Source of the DNA: Hyaloscypha bicolor E
Lineage: Eukaryota > Ascomycota > Leotiomycetes > Helotiales > Hyaloscyphaceae
DNA: 64,000 bases
Reading direction: 5' to 3'
Assembly: GCF_002865645.1 (NCBI RefSeq)
Contig: NW_020194628.1
Location: 1,302,001 to 1,366,000 of the forward strand
Shown here piece after piece: positions 1-11,594 of the stretch. The first letter of the stretch is position 1. Every line of letters starts with the position of its first letter. The translations under genes were made by a program, and so were the position numbers. The notes beneath the pieces are model-generated. The model made no database searches. It was not told where the DNA came from and saw only the letters and a list, made by a program, of their open reading frames with translations.

Positions 1-160
1 GCCCAACTACCTCACCGCCAGTTTGATTATGTATTTGCTAATTTAAACACAGTCTTCTGGCCTCCTACTTAAGCCGTTCCCTCTCTTCGGTTCTCTCATT
101 CATAATAGAGCGCATTTCTCACTAACACTTTTGCCTTCAACCTTGTTTGTGCCTTGAACG

Positions 161-1653
161 ATGTCGCACTCAAACCCTCCCGAAGACCTGGAGCGTGGCC
201 GACCATCCGTAAAGAATAAAGAACCGCAAAAACGCAGTTATTCTGTGGCCAGTGCCATGTCTGGCATCTCGCTCTCATCTATTATGAACAGGTTCACTAT
301 TCTCCCACACCGGCAAGAGCAGAGAAGAAAGGTGCTCGATTATCTCTTCGAAAACCTTGATCAAGGAGATAATCGGCGTATAGACAAGGATCGCATGTAT
401 GGCTTAACGCCCAAAGAGGTCGCCGCAGAGCTTATCTCTCTTACAGAGAAGCTATATGAGGCCAAAGATTATAGTTTTAATCTGTTCGAGAAGCTTGCTC
501 TAGCGAATGTCCTACATTGGCAACATCGACTCATCCAATTGGACGAGAAACTCAATTCTGGAGAATGATTGTTAATGGAAAGAGCCCTTCCGAAAAAGGA
601 CGCAGTCAATTCACACTCACCTAGTCATCTCGCCGACGAAGACGAAATTTCACACGGCGAAGCGCCGAAGCATCAGAGGAAACGGCCACAAAGAAGGCCA
701 AGAGGACTCAGTCGAAGAGTCGGCCGAAGAGTCAGCAGAAATTGATAAGATGGCTCTAGAACTCTCTAATGCTCTCCATCAATATTGTATTTTTGTCAAG
801 GCCTGAAGAGGCTTGTGCGGATAATATGGGTGTATATTGGTATATTAGTAAGGAATGATAGTGCCCTAAAGGCGGGGAAGAAGCTATATATATATCTGTA
901 GTGGCCTGTGCGCAGCACGTGACAATTTTACCCAACACAATCCATCAAGACAAAACCTTCATGTGCTGACCAATTCACAGATACTGCCATCAACGACTTC
1001 AAGCACATCCTTAACACATACAAGCAACCGGACACGGCTCGCAGTCGCAACATAGGTGTGCTCCTAGCCAAAACTTTTCACGAACCGCGTTACTGGGACT
1101 CACCAGACTCCTTGAATCTGATGGACCTCGCGCCGACCTCTGGCGACGGAGGAAGGGTCGATTGGCTGAGAGCAAGACTCCAGAAATTGCTTCCTGAGAA
1201 GTCTCTGGATGCTTCTGGGATAGATCGGAGAGAACTGGACAGGAAACAGAGATCTGGAAGTATGACTGGTATGTCAGACTAATTCCCGCTCCTCTATCGA
1301 ACCCAGTGTTTACGGATTTGTCTCCTAACTGATAGTTAGCGGGATCTGCAAAAGTCCTACAACCGCATCGACTCCATACGCGCCACATCTCGCCCTCAGT
1401 TGACCGCTTTGCGCGCATAGTGATGGCTGTCATCGGCGGGGTCATGCTCCTTGTCCCGATGATTGATCTTAGCTTCGTGACTTCAAGAACGTGGTCCCTA
1501 ATTACCACTTCTCTCTTCGTCCTGTCTTTTGCTTTTGCTCTGGCGGTGTTCTCCAATGCATCTAACCAAGAGATCTTGGCTGTGGCAGCAACATATACCG
1601 CGGTTCTTGTGGTATTTGTAGGTAATTTGTTATCGTATCCTAAGAATACATAG
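161..1653 (+). pseudogene. DUF6594-type membrane protein, probably broken
   Basis: Three pieces look like one gene. Piece 1 (161-568, 135 residues from ATG 161) ends in a helical stretch with LANVLHWQHRLIQLDEKL, like the helix before the membrane part of DUF6594 proteins, then hits TGA. Piece 2 starts after a convincing acceptor at 980 (CTGAC branch, TTCACAG) and runs to 1268. A good intron (1269-1339, donor GTATGT, branch CTAACTGAT) joins it in frame to piece 3 (1340-1653), which holds three hydrophobic segments and ends with the AVAATYTAVLVVFVGN signature seen at the DUF6594 C-terminus. I find no donor that joins piece 1 to piece 2 without the stop, so the 569-980 interval is either badly modelled or a lesion. 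A paralogue lies at 28674-29928. The family's function is unknown. Confidence 0.45.
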
Positions 1654-3191
1654 AAATAGATTGTTATACGAGCCCAAGAATGCAAACACTGTCTTGAATA
1701 CCTTAGAGTCGCCGCCGTTGCCACATTCGCCAACACGTGGACTCGTTGGTATTGGGAAAATATGGATTTCAAATATTCCCCTAAGTCGGAGTGTTTGGAG
1801 AACGATGGCACGTCAGATTCGGGCGGCATTTCCTTCAGCCCAGAGCCCATCTTGTAAATGAACCGCATTATCGCTGAATAGGTTGTTGAAATAGATGGGA
1901 AAGAGCAAACAAGTGCTGTCGTTAGACCATACTTCGTAGTGAATTCAGGGGTATCACGTGATATAACATGACTTTCAAGATTCACGTAGGCCTCTTTTCC
2001 TTCCAGAGAAATAATTAGTCAGAGAAATAAGTGGTAATTTTAGTAAAGTCAGAAGAATTCCCAAATAGCTAGCAGGAGTGTCGTTACGAATTGAGCGGTT
2101 TCAGGAGAGATGAATTTCTTCGAGACAAGTCCACATTTAGTAAATTGAAACAGGTTGCAGACTTCCCGCTGTCCTTTAAGACTTTACTAGGCCTATTTCT
2201 TTTACTACTCAACGCCGTGCAGAGTGATACAATAAGAGGCAAGACCCCAGCAAGACCAGGGGCTGCTCAAAATAGGCGACCCGAGGGACATGCCGCGGTG
2301 GCACAGCAAACCAAGGCAGCCAAGACAGATTAACAGGAGCACTTGTCCCGGGTACTTGGCCATGGCATCCGATACGGCAACGGACGCGATCTGACCTTAC
2401 GTGGTACCGAGTACTGATACGATGCGTTCAAGTCAGCTGCGCACCGAGTATGTTGCAAGTATAGCATGAGTGGTATTACACAGCTGCTCAGGACAACCTC
2501 TCCGAAGGCAACTTGCTGAGTCTGGAACGACCACGAGTCCGACTTCGTGTCAACTACGGAACAATCAGCTTGGATTGAAGAAAGTGAAGAGTGTGAGGTG
2601 TGAAGTGCAAGTAAAGAAACAAGAAACAAAGAAGGTGAGGCTGATGAAGGGCAATATGACTGCCCCTCATGTGACCCCCAATGGCCGCTTCTGGAACCTG
2701 GTGCACGGACATGAATCAGCCGCTGTGGACCCCTGCAGACATGGGCGTGGACGCCTCACCGATCTCGGGTGCGCACATGTATTTGGTGGTGAGCATGACG
2801 AAGTGGAGTGGGACGGGAGATCAAAGACCACCACTGGCCGGCTCAGAGCTTCGCCCATCAATTGGGAACGACACGGTACGGTGACCTCACAAGCAGCTCC
2901 AATCTGATGCTATCCACAACTCTGTGGAGATAGATCAAAATAGCATCGACGCGCAATATCCCCAGTGTTTTTACTTCTTCGTTCTGCCACTTCTCTCGGT
3001 CGCGCGGAGTGGATATACCTTTGGCCGCCCCGCTACTAGCCGACACAAGCGGATCTGATTTCACCTTCATTCAATCTGCGTGATATCCTCACCTCCAACC
3101 ACCTCCTCGCGTTTTCAATCTCACTTGCTATGTTTCGACACTGACCACACTGCGGCCTTTGCACTTGCAAAGCCACTCCATCCGCGACACC
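1654..3191. other. Intergenic, no supported gene
   Basis: Several short open frames occur on both strands but none shows family motifs or splice signals. Nothing repetitive was noticed apart from short purine-rich GTGTGAGGTGTGAAGTG wording near 2590. Confidence 0.5.
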
Positions 3192-5132
3192 ATGGATGAG
3201 GCTGCGAAGCTAGTATGCGAGCTGCAGCTGAAGCTCGCCCAGCTCGATCATAAGGTCTGGCAGTATCAGCGCGACATGAAGTCGGAATTCGAGAAATATG
3301 CGGAGGATCTCCTACGGGAGGTACCAAGGGATATATCTGAGACTGTCTCGAAGACTATCGCCGAGTCAATGAAGGGATGCAGATCTCTGTATCCAGACGG
3401 GGCACGGCCTATTGAGTCACCCGCAACAGGCAGCATTCGTGTAAATGGGGCTGGACAGTCGCAACAAGCAGGCACCGCGCCCATCCCAGCAGCCTTTCAA
3501 AGAAGATCTACCGACGCGACAGACGACAGTCCGAAGAGTCCGCAGCACGAACGCGAGAAGGAGTTCCACGGGCTGTTCACCCCGAGCTACCTCCCTCTCC
3601 TCGACAGCACCAGTCGCAACGACCGCCGATTGAGTCCCGACCCTCCTCTTTCTCCACGACAAGACGTGAAGGGGAAGCAGAAGGAAATGGATGATAGGGA
3701 GGTCGAGGCTAGCGAAGATACCAGATCATTTACAACTACAACAGAGCCAAAGAGACCTGATCCCCCAAGGCGCCGAAACACTGATTCGTTCTCAATTGCA
3801 TCGGATTGTAGTGGGACAACAACCCCTCGTAGCGCTCTGCGACGCTCTTCAATCTCTTCCAAGTCACATAGCCCGCGTCGAGTGCGTTTTGATGTCATGG
3901 GCGAAGAGGTAAGCACATTCTCCCACTTTTGGCCAGCTGGGCGTCTGGATACATTCACTCTCAGGCAGGAAGCTGGCACATCATGGGAACTTCAATCTAA
4001 CTTGCTCCAGGTTCTACCCACAGCTTCCCCACGTCCATTCAAGCCCATCATGCCGGAGGAAATCTACCCAAGAAGCTACCCGGATTCGGACGAGGAGGCA
4101 GGATCTGAACAGATTGAGGATGTCAATTCACAGCCCCCGAAGAGAGTCTCGTCATCACAAGCGCTGAGAGCATTGTCACGATCGCCGTTAGTGGATGACG
4201 GTACGGAATGGACTACAGTCAGAGCTCCACCGGATGGTTCGGCGTCTGTTGCCACGAACGGCTTCCAAGGCTCCGATGATGAAGATGATCAGCTGGAGAT
4301 TGGCCCGTCAAAAGCAAAAATAGCCGCGCTACCGAGTACAACGTCAAGCATCTCGAAGAAGTTGAGTCCCAATCGTCTCGATGATACCAACGCAATACCT
4401 CCAGTTGAGGACAAGCAAGAAGAGCAAGCGGAGACACCCTCCGATGACGAAATGCTCGATATGCCGCCTTTGAGACGACAGAACGCATCTCCTGCCAGCA
4501 TGCTCTCTCCAGCAATCCCAGCGGATATCTCGGGCAACAAGTCACCAACAGCATCTACTCGATCTCGCGGTAAGCCATTGCACAGCCTCGAGACAACTGG
4601 CAGCATTCCCCAAACCGCAGGTTCTCAACTCTCAACGGAGGAATACGATCACGATGATCTCTTCCACTTCGACGACGGCAATGTCGACAGCCAGAAATAT
4701 CCCCCTGCCCGCATGGAACAAGAAGCCGAAGACGACTCCTCCGAATCATCTGAATCCGCGGCGGACGAACCCCCAGTCTCACCTCTGAAGGAGCCAGTCA
4801 AACTCAGCGAGTACTCCTCCTCACCAGCCCGTGACATCGTCCGCCCATCTGCCCGTGCGAAATCGGAAGATACGCCCACCTCAAAGGGAATCGTAGGCTC
4901 GTACAAAGGCCGACCATTCTCCATCCCGATCGTCAGTCCCGAGGTCCACGCCATGGCTGCTTCGCTGGGAGACGTCAATTCTTTCGTCGGCAGTGTCCAT
5001 GACCGACCTGAGAGTGATGATTATAGCTTCCGAGCTAGTCTTAGGAATTCCGGCACGCCAAGAAGCTTTAGTGAGAGGATGCGGATGGAGGATATCATGG
5101 AGGCGGAGGAGCACAAGCGCAGGGAATCCTAA
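3192..5132 (+). CDS. Conserved disordered protein with N-terminal coiled coil
   Basis: The model starts at ATG 3192 (context CACCATGG) rather than the in-frame ATG 33 nt upstream and removes one intron (3909-4010), giving 612 residues. The first 75 residues form an amphipathic helix with regular Leu/Val spacing (ELQLKLAQLDHKVWQYQRDM), probably a coiled coil. The rest is rich in Ser, Pro, Asp and Glu with many acidic clusters (SDEEAG, SDDEDDQ) and SP/TP sites, so it is very likely disordered and phosphorylated. A short RRVRFDVMG motif precedes the intron. I recognise no catalytic domain. The intron is 102 nt, a multiple of three, and has no stop codon, so it reads through as 34 extra residues; donor GTAAGC, branch TCTAAC and acceptor CTCCAG argue that it is real. 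Start and end are reliable; function is unknown. Confidence 0.8.
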   Translation: MDEAAKLVCELQLKLAQLDHKVWQYQRDMKSEFEKYAEDLLREVPRDISETVSKTIAESMKGCRSLYPDGARPIESPATGSIRVNGAGQSQQAGTAPIPAAFQRRSTDATDDSPKSPQHEREKEFHGLFTPSYLPLLDSTSRNDRRLSPDPPLSPRQDVKGKQKEMDDREVEASEDTRSFTTTTEPKRPDPPRRRNTDSFSIASDCSGTTTPRSALRRSSISSKSHSPRRVRFDVMGEEVSTFSHFWPAGRLDTFTLRQEAGTSWELQSNLLQVLPTASPRPFKPIMPEEIYPRSYPDSDEEAGSEQIEDVNSQPPKRVSSSQALRALSRSPLVDDGTEWTTVRAPPDGSASVATNGFQGSDDEDDQLEIGPSKAKIAALPSTTSSISKKLSPNRLDDTNAIPPVEDKQEEQAETPSDDEMLDMPPLRRQNASPASMLSPAIPADISGNKSPTASTRSRGKPLHSLETTGSIPQTAGSQLSTEEYDHDDLFHFDDGNVDSQKYPPARMEQEAEDDSSESSESAADEPPVSPLKEPVKLSEYSSSPARDIVRPSARAKSEDTPTSKGIVGSYKGRPFSIPIVSPEVHAMAASLGDVNSFVGSVHDRPESDDYSFRASLRNSGTPRSFSERMRMEDIMEAEEHKRRES

Positions 5133-5464
5133 AGTCTTGTTCCTTTTTCTTTCTTCGCGAATATCGAGCTGCGAGAGTCAATTCACTGCATTTGGCATCT
5201 TGGTGCGCCTTGGCATATGTGTTTTATAGCGGGGGTTGCATAGTTCCGGCGTTTCAGAGATAATGGGGCAGATAATGAGCATTACATGGAATGGTTTGTG
5301 AACGGGAGAATTATGGGATGATAAGGGATAAGATGAGATGAGAGAGCCATGACGAGTTGTATTTGAGACGAGAGAGATAATAATACACAGTGAATAAATG
5401 GATGTGTGCAAAAGGTTTCGTGTAATTCTGGTACATTTTCGACCCTCGATTTCGCAAAAGCTAC

Positions 5465-5815
5465 TACTTGTTCGGCCGGACTCACCTGGTTCTCACTTAG
5501 CACGCTTACCAGGTGAGGGAGGGCAATACGCAAATCACCGCAAAAATTTGTATGGGGAAATTTGACCCCGCCCCTCCCCCCACCACAACCACGGATTTTT
5601 GGCTCTAAATTTTAGAGGGTAGAAGTTTTAGTATTAAGAAACTATTTCTACTTCTTAACGAGTTATTAATTGCGTGCCGTTGCTCCCAAAATCATGCGCG
5701 AATAATTGATTTTTGGTGGGGTTTTACATTTGCGTATTGCTGGTTTTTGCGTATTGCCCCCCCTCACCTGGTAAGCGTACTAAGCGAGAACCAGGTGAGC
5801 CCGGCCGAACGAGTA
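5465..5815. mobile_element. Tc1/mariner-like MITE with about 70-bp TIRs
   Basis: The two ends are near-perfect inverted repeats: left TACTTGTTCGGCCGGACTCA and right, reverse complemented, TACTCGTTCGGCCGGGCTCA, continuing through CACCTGGTTCTC, CTTACCAGGTGAGG and GCAATACGCAAAT with about five mismatches and one indel over 66 bases. TA stands at both outer edges, as expected for a Tc1/mariner target duplication. The 351-bp body has no coding capacity, is AT-rich in the middle, and is non-autonomous. The element at 26255-26886 shares the TIR wording and the subterminal CAAAATTTGTAT motif. Confidence 0.8.
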
Positions 5816-6236
5816 TCGAAACCGATACAGTACAATGCCCGTATGGCCCAGCCCAATGTCCTACGAGCCTCGGAGAATCGCCCCGAATGTTCCTCGAGTG
5901 CCAATAAGATTACATTCCTCCCCGTCGCGAATTTCAAGGGGGAGATTGACGAGAAAAGATCCCGGGGAGATGTGTCCACACGGCTTAGTAAGAATGATTC
6001 GATATATCATCCCTCAGCTTACATCGAGATTCCCCCTTTTCCTCGCTTATGAAATTCACGTGGTTTGGCATCTCTGCTCGTGTCCGGGAGAGCCAATATT
6101 TTACCAAAGGGGAGCGTACTCCTTGCCGAATACTTGTCACTGCGATAAAGGTCGATTACCGATTTTCTTTTCCAATGTAAAACAGTGGGAGGAGTTCAAC
6201 ACCAAAAGTAAACAAAACTCCGGTTTTGATCTAAGG

Positions 6237-6280
6237 TGTGAGATGAAGTGTGAGATGAGGTGTGAGATGAGGTGTGATGA
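6237..6280. repeat. 12-13-bp tandem repeat (GTGTGAGATGAG)n
   Basis: Three to four imperfect copies of GTGTGAGATGAG/AAG in tandem, non-coding. Confidence 0.7.
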
Positions 6281-7545
6281 GCTTCGCACCACGCTTTCTA
6301 TGTTCGACCGTCTTACGAACGTCTTCTTGCTGCCCAAACTGAAGCCAGCGCATTTAGACATCGACCTCTTCCTTGAAGGTTAAGTTAGAGCTCATTTTCA
6401 ATAATGCGGTCCACTCTCGTCGAGTCGTCCTTGAGGAGACCATCCGGGTTGGGAGGTTTTCATTTCGAGGTCTGCATCAAATATAAAATGTATGCACCAA
6501 CTTGCATGAACAACGTCGACTCTCATTGGGACTCAAATTACGAAGGAGTGCTAAATTCAATACCTCCTGCCCTTCTCGTCGAGTATTTTTTGAACCCCAC
6601 TAATCGACAGTTGCGAACTCTTGGCCGATTCATCCCACTCTCGTGTCAATTTGCGCTGCGAATATTAATACAGATAAGGAAAGGTCCTGTCCAGCACGAC
6701 ATTTTGGAAGCATTCTCCACTCTATGCATATGTTTTATTTCCTGCTCCTCGGGAATAGTGATGGTGTTCTGCTTTGCAATCCCTCTTGTACTGTGGTCTC
6801 TGTGTACGCAGTACAGAGCTTCAATCTTCGCGAGGCAAAGGTGGGACAATCGTCGATTCTACCTGGCTCCAAGATCAGCAATGCACTTGCCTGCGAGAGA
6901 TAAGGCTGAACGTGATAACCAAGCAGTAGAGCGCATTTCCTATTCGTCCAAGATCTCATAGCTTTTGAGTTTGCAACGTTACCCTGATTCTTAGGATGTA
7001 TGCCAAGCTGGCTCGGGTTCAGCTTTCCGTAATGCAGAGCGAGCAAGAATGATGAGTGGAAGCAAAAGACTTGCTCGATGCAGCACAGTCTGCAATATCA
7101 CGACCCCGCTCGAGCTTCCTGTCCGGACAGCCTTATTTATTCTCGGATTATCCTCACCGTTGTTGTCGAAATAGGAAGGTAGCGGCGCTCCCTGTCAACG
7201 TCCAGCAATTTAGCTCCTCCTGTTTCGCTCGCGGGGGTGTTGCCCGCGAAGTCAATCTCTCACTCGAATACAGCGAAAACGCTGGAGTGAGTGGTACGAG
7301 ATCGGGGTATCTCAATACCCCGAACACTGGCAATCTGCACTCGCCATGGTGAGGAGGATTCAATCTAGGACCCGACTGGGTCAGATGGGGGAGGCATGCT
7401 CATGTAGCAAACCACCGGAGCTCCGCTCTGTCCTGAGTTATAATGCCAGCTCCCTCTAATCCTTCCAGGAATTCTAAAAGAACACAAACAGTTGGACGAG
7501 TCGGTGAATTTTGTCATTTTATTCTTTTGAAACACCTCGTTCAAG

Positions 7546-10534
7546 ATGGATTCCAGAATTCCAGGACAGGCAGGCGCACCACTTGGTGGTGATCCAGCAC
7601 TTGCCTTCAACACCAGCCACTCCACGGGTGTGGAGGCACTTGAAGAACTTGGTGTCCACGATGTCTCTGAGCGGAAACCCCACATTCCTGACGAGAAAGA
7701 TGAAAAGGGGCTGGCGGACGATATTCGATATGTGCCTGCTGATGAGGAATCCCAACCTACGATTGGGAAGGGGATGACGGCTTCTGAGAAGGTTGACAAT
7801 ATGGAAGAAATAGCGTTGTATGCTTTGCATGTTGATGATGATCCTTCGCTCAATCCGTGGACTTTTCGAACTTGGTTGTATGTTTATTCCCTTTTAACTT
7901 TTCACTGTTTGTTTTCAGCATATGGACGCCAACTTTTCCGGCGGTAATTGAGATAGAGCTGACATTTTCATAGTCTTGGTAAATCGAACCTCACAGATTG
8001 ACTTCAACCGCAGATTCTAACGCCTCGCAGGCCTCGGACTATCATGTTTCTCTTCCGTACTAGCCACCATCTACCAGTTCAAGCCCCAAGGAATCGTCCT
8101 ATCCGCAACCTTCCTCTGCGTCATCAGCTATGTGCTAGCTATGGTCATGGACTACATTCCAAAGAAAGGATTCATTGGCAGGTGGTTCAATCCCCATCCA
8201 TTTAACCACAAAGAACATGCCGCCATTCTCATCATGTCATCGACCGCCGCTCACTCAGCTATGGCTGCCGAAGTCATTGCAGTCCAGCGTCTCTGGTATA
8301 CCAAGATTCCAAATGCGGCAGTGTGCATCTTCTTGATTTTCTCGTCTCAGGTCTTGGGATATGGAATTGCTGGCTTGATGAGGAAGATCATTGTGTATCC
8401 AACCAAGGTACACCCTCAGCAGAATTTGTCAAGAATGTTTGCTGATCACAAACGAAAAGTTCTTCTACCCCGCCAATCTACCAATCATGTCTCTTCTTGA
8501 AACTCTGCATCGAAAGAAGAAGGGAGAAACAAAACCCCAGCTCAAGATTTTCTACTGGGCTTTCGCGCTTATATTCGTGTGGGAAGTGGTGCCTGAATAT
8601 ATGATGCCCATACTTACTGGAGTCAATATTTTCTGCTTGGCAAAGAGGAACAGCAGTAAGTGACTCTACGCCTGAACACCGCTCATGCTAAGCCTAGAAA
8701 GTGGTCTTCACGAACATCTTTGGTGGCGCGAATGGTAACGAGGGACTTGGGTTCTTGTCCCTCTGCTTCGATTTCCAGTATATTGGAAGCAGTGCATTAT
8801 ATCTCCCTTTGAAGGTACCCTTGCCTCGAGCCAAACTTTTCAAGCCCAGCTGATTATTGCTAGACTCAATTCAACACTCTTATCGGATATATACTTAACT
8901 TGGCGGTCTTCCTGGGTATCTTCTACGGGAACATTTGGCGAGCTAGAGACTTCCCATTCCTCTCGCAGCTCCTTTTCTCCCCTGCGTCAAACTCCAGCGG
9001 CTATATCACCTTCAACCAAACCGCTGTTTTGGATGCCAATGGGAGACTGGACGAGGGGTTACTCACAGCCGAGGGCGGAGCACCCTACATGGCAGCAACA
9101 TTCGCTGCCTACGTCCTGACACAGAACATGGCCATCACAGCCACTTTCACGCACCTGATCCTCTACAACTGGGACGATCTCCACAGCGCATTCTCATTCA
9201 TGTCCTTCGGCAGCCTGAAAAACATCGCCAAGCCTTCCTTTTGGATGTTCTGGAAAGCGACCGAGCCGACGGAAGAAGACATCAGCGAGATGGACCCACA
9301 TTACAGACTCATGCTAAGGTACAAAGATGCTCCCGACTGGTGGTACGGATTGGTGTTCCTTGTATCCGGTATTGTGGGCTTGATTTGTATCTATGAAGCG
9401 GATTCCGGCATGTCTTGGTGGGCGTTCATTATTGCTATCTTCCTGGCTTCTATCTTGATTCTTTTCACGGGTGCCCAAGCTGGTCTTACTGGATTTAGCT
9501 TGCCTGTTCAGCCAATTATCCAGATGATCGGAGCTTATCTTGAGCCTGGCAATCCATTGACAAATATGTTCGTTTTCCTTTCTTATGCTTCGAAGCGTCT
9601 TTACTGACTTTTGAAGGTATTTCACGCTCTTCGGCTACAACACGGTCGGTCAAGGATTGCTGCTCTTGCGAGATCTGAAGCTGGGCCAATACGCTAAGTT
9701 GAGCCCTCGATGCACATTTACCATGCAGATGGTAGGAACATTAGTTGGGTCGGTCCTGAACTACATCATCACACTCACCATCACGCAAAACCAAAGAGAA
9801 ATCCTGCTCTCTATAGAAGGCACCCATATCTGGTCCGGCGCCGTAAGTCTCCCTCTCCTATCACCCTACGGCTTGAACTGACACCACTCACCTCAGGGTC
9901 TGCAATCCTTCAACACCCAAGCAATAACCTGGGGTGGCCTCGCAAAGCAAATGTACTCCTGGGGCAGCACATATCAGTAAGCCTCAAGCTCTTCATCGTT
10001 TGTTGTTTCACCCTATGAGAGCTCAGAGCACGCGCGCTTCAGCGGAGCGGGCATGCGCATTTAACGTGGAAGTTTTTCTCCTCAACTCTGAGCTCACTCT
10101 AGAAATTCGGGAAACTTCAATGCTAATTCCACGGCAGATGGGTTCCCCTCGGCCTCGTAATCGGCTTCTTCGCGCCCCTCCCCGCCTACTTCCTGCACCG
10201 CCTCTTCCCCAAACTCGGCCTCAACCACCTGAACATGTCGATCATCTGCTGGCACATCGGATGGCTGGTAACTGGCATCAACTCCGCCATCATTTCCTTC
10301 TTCCTCGTCGCTTTCTGGAGCCAGCATTATCTGAGAAGATATAAGCCGGAATGGTTTCTGAAGTTTAATTATGTGCTTTGTGCAGGTCTGGATGGTGGCA
10401 CCCAGGTCGTGGTTTTTATTATGACGTTTGTTTTCTTTGGCGCGAGTGGGAAGGCGATTCCATTTCCAGATTATTGGGGGAATAATGTGGAGGGAAATAT
10501 TGATTATTGTATGGTGGATCCGGCGAATGGATAG
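7546..10534 (+). CDS. OPT-family oligopeptide transporter
   Basis: A plasma-membrane proton-coupled oligopeptide transporter of the fungal OPT family is encoded in nine exons: 7546-7877, 7974-7978, 8031-8407, 8460-8655, 8702-8814, 8864-9567, 9617-9842, 9897-9976 and 10138-10534. The sum is 2430 nt, an open frame of 809 residues. Family marks are the acidic DDDPSLNPWTFRTW before the first membrane helix, the FNPHPFNHKEHAAILIM motif, VFTNIFGGANGNEGLG, and the terminal DYWGNNVEGNIDYC. The N-terminal 100 residues are hydrophilic and presumably cytosolic; hydrophobic segments fill the rest. Exon 2 is only five nucleotides (TCTTG); without it the conserved WFLGLGLSCF cannot be read. The sixth intron (9568-9616) has a weak GTTCGT donor and the last (9977-10137) is the longest. 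Length matches the family, so it looks intact. Substrate (tetra-/pentapeptides, glutathione or metal chelate) cannot be told. Confidence 0.9.
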
Positions 10535-11594
10535 TTGCAGTTGCACAGCCATTGGGATTTTTGCTTCCCCGACAGATATTCTCCTATTTACCGATAGAAG
10601 TTGGGTTAGTTCTATTAAATCTGGCTTTTACTCTTTGAATTTGCACATGCTTATGCGGCCCCTGGTTTATCTTTTTATAAATTTTAAGCAAGCTTTAAGC
10701 TTCTACTTAATTGTGGGAGCGAAGATGACACAAGCGAGCCTCGTTCCCCTATTCGTACCGAGCTCTTCCCGAAGCAGGTCTATGGTTTGCTTGATGGGGC
10801 AACTAATGAGTCTGTTATCTTGTTTGATTTTGTTCATTACTCGGCTCCTCGCTTGAAGTTTATGTAATGTACGATAAAGGGGCAACAAAAAGGGGAGATC
10901 ATGATAGTCACGTGATTGGGTCAGTCTCTAACGTTTCTTTTCTTAACTTATCGGGGCGAGTAGCGTTCCTCCGCAGCCATGTACCTTAAGGATATCTCTC
11001 GAATTGCTCAAAGAATGTTGCGGTGGCTTGAAGGGTAATGTCTGCTATTGACAAGGCGTGACTTCTGGGAATTTGAAGCATCCGATTCTTTCCGAGGAAA
11101 CATCACTTCCCGCTTCTCATCCTAGACTATGCACTTATGAGCATATAAAGCGAATATGAAAATATTTCTTACAGGACATGCCCCATTTTAATTTCGCGAC
11201 GCTCAAAGCAATAGTCGGCGGGGCTCGGAAATATCTACGTACAGTAAGTATAACGTGTCCCTCGCGAAATAGAAATCGCCGAATGGAGTCATCGGTTTAC
11301 AACATCGCCGCTCGGAAAGCACTCAGTCACGGGACTTTGTTACGCCGATCTTACAAGGTTGAAGCCTAGAATTTCTTCAGAAGCATAAAGTCTCAGCCTT
11401 TCCCTTCAAGTTATTGTCGTCAAGAAAATCAAGATTTATATATCCACCAAACTGTGTTCTCCACCCAAGCTCTTTCCTTAAAACCCAACCAACTCCTTCT
11501 ATAACAAGCCCATTCTCAACACTCTTTCATCAAAGAAGGCTATTTCCATCCAATCAACACCACCTTTCTCTTCCCAAATTCCCAACCATCCACC
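10535..11594. other. Intergenic; promoter region of the FAD monooxygenase
   Basis: No supported gene. A CACGTGATTGGG stretch (10908-10919) combines an E-box-like CACGTG with an ATTGG (CCAAT) motif. TATA-like ATATAAAG lies near 11143 and TTTATATAT near 11435, and the last 150 nt before ATG 11595 are pyrimidine-rich, as usual for a fungal 5' leader. Confidence 0.4.

Larger units (their letters stand above)
5133..7545. other. Intergenic region with MITE and short tandem repeat
   Basis: Holds the 3' flank of the disordered-protein gene, a TIR element at 5465-5815, a GTGTGAGATGAG-type tandem repeat at 6237-6280, and the 5' flank of the transporter gene. Open frames at 5835-6383 and 6404-6961 have no family similarity I can see and are probably chance. 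Confidence 0.5.

Noticed and set aside
1011..1985. Long open frame of 324 codons on the minus strand
   Set aside because: It is antisense to the DUF6594-like exons and intron, has no family features, and its composition mirrors the sense strand.
5835..6961. Two open frames of 182 and 185 codons
   Set aside because: No motifs, one runs through a simple tandem repeat, and neither has splice or start context support.
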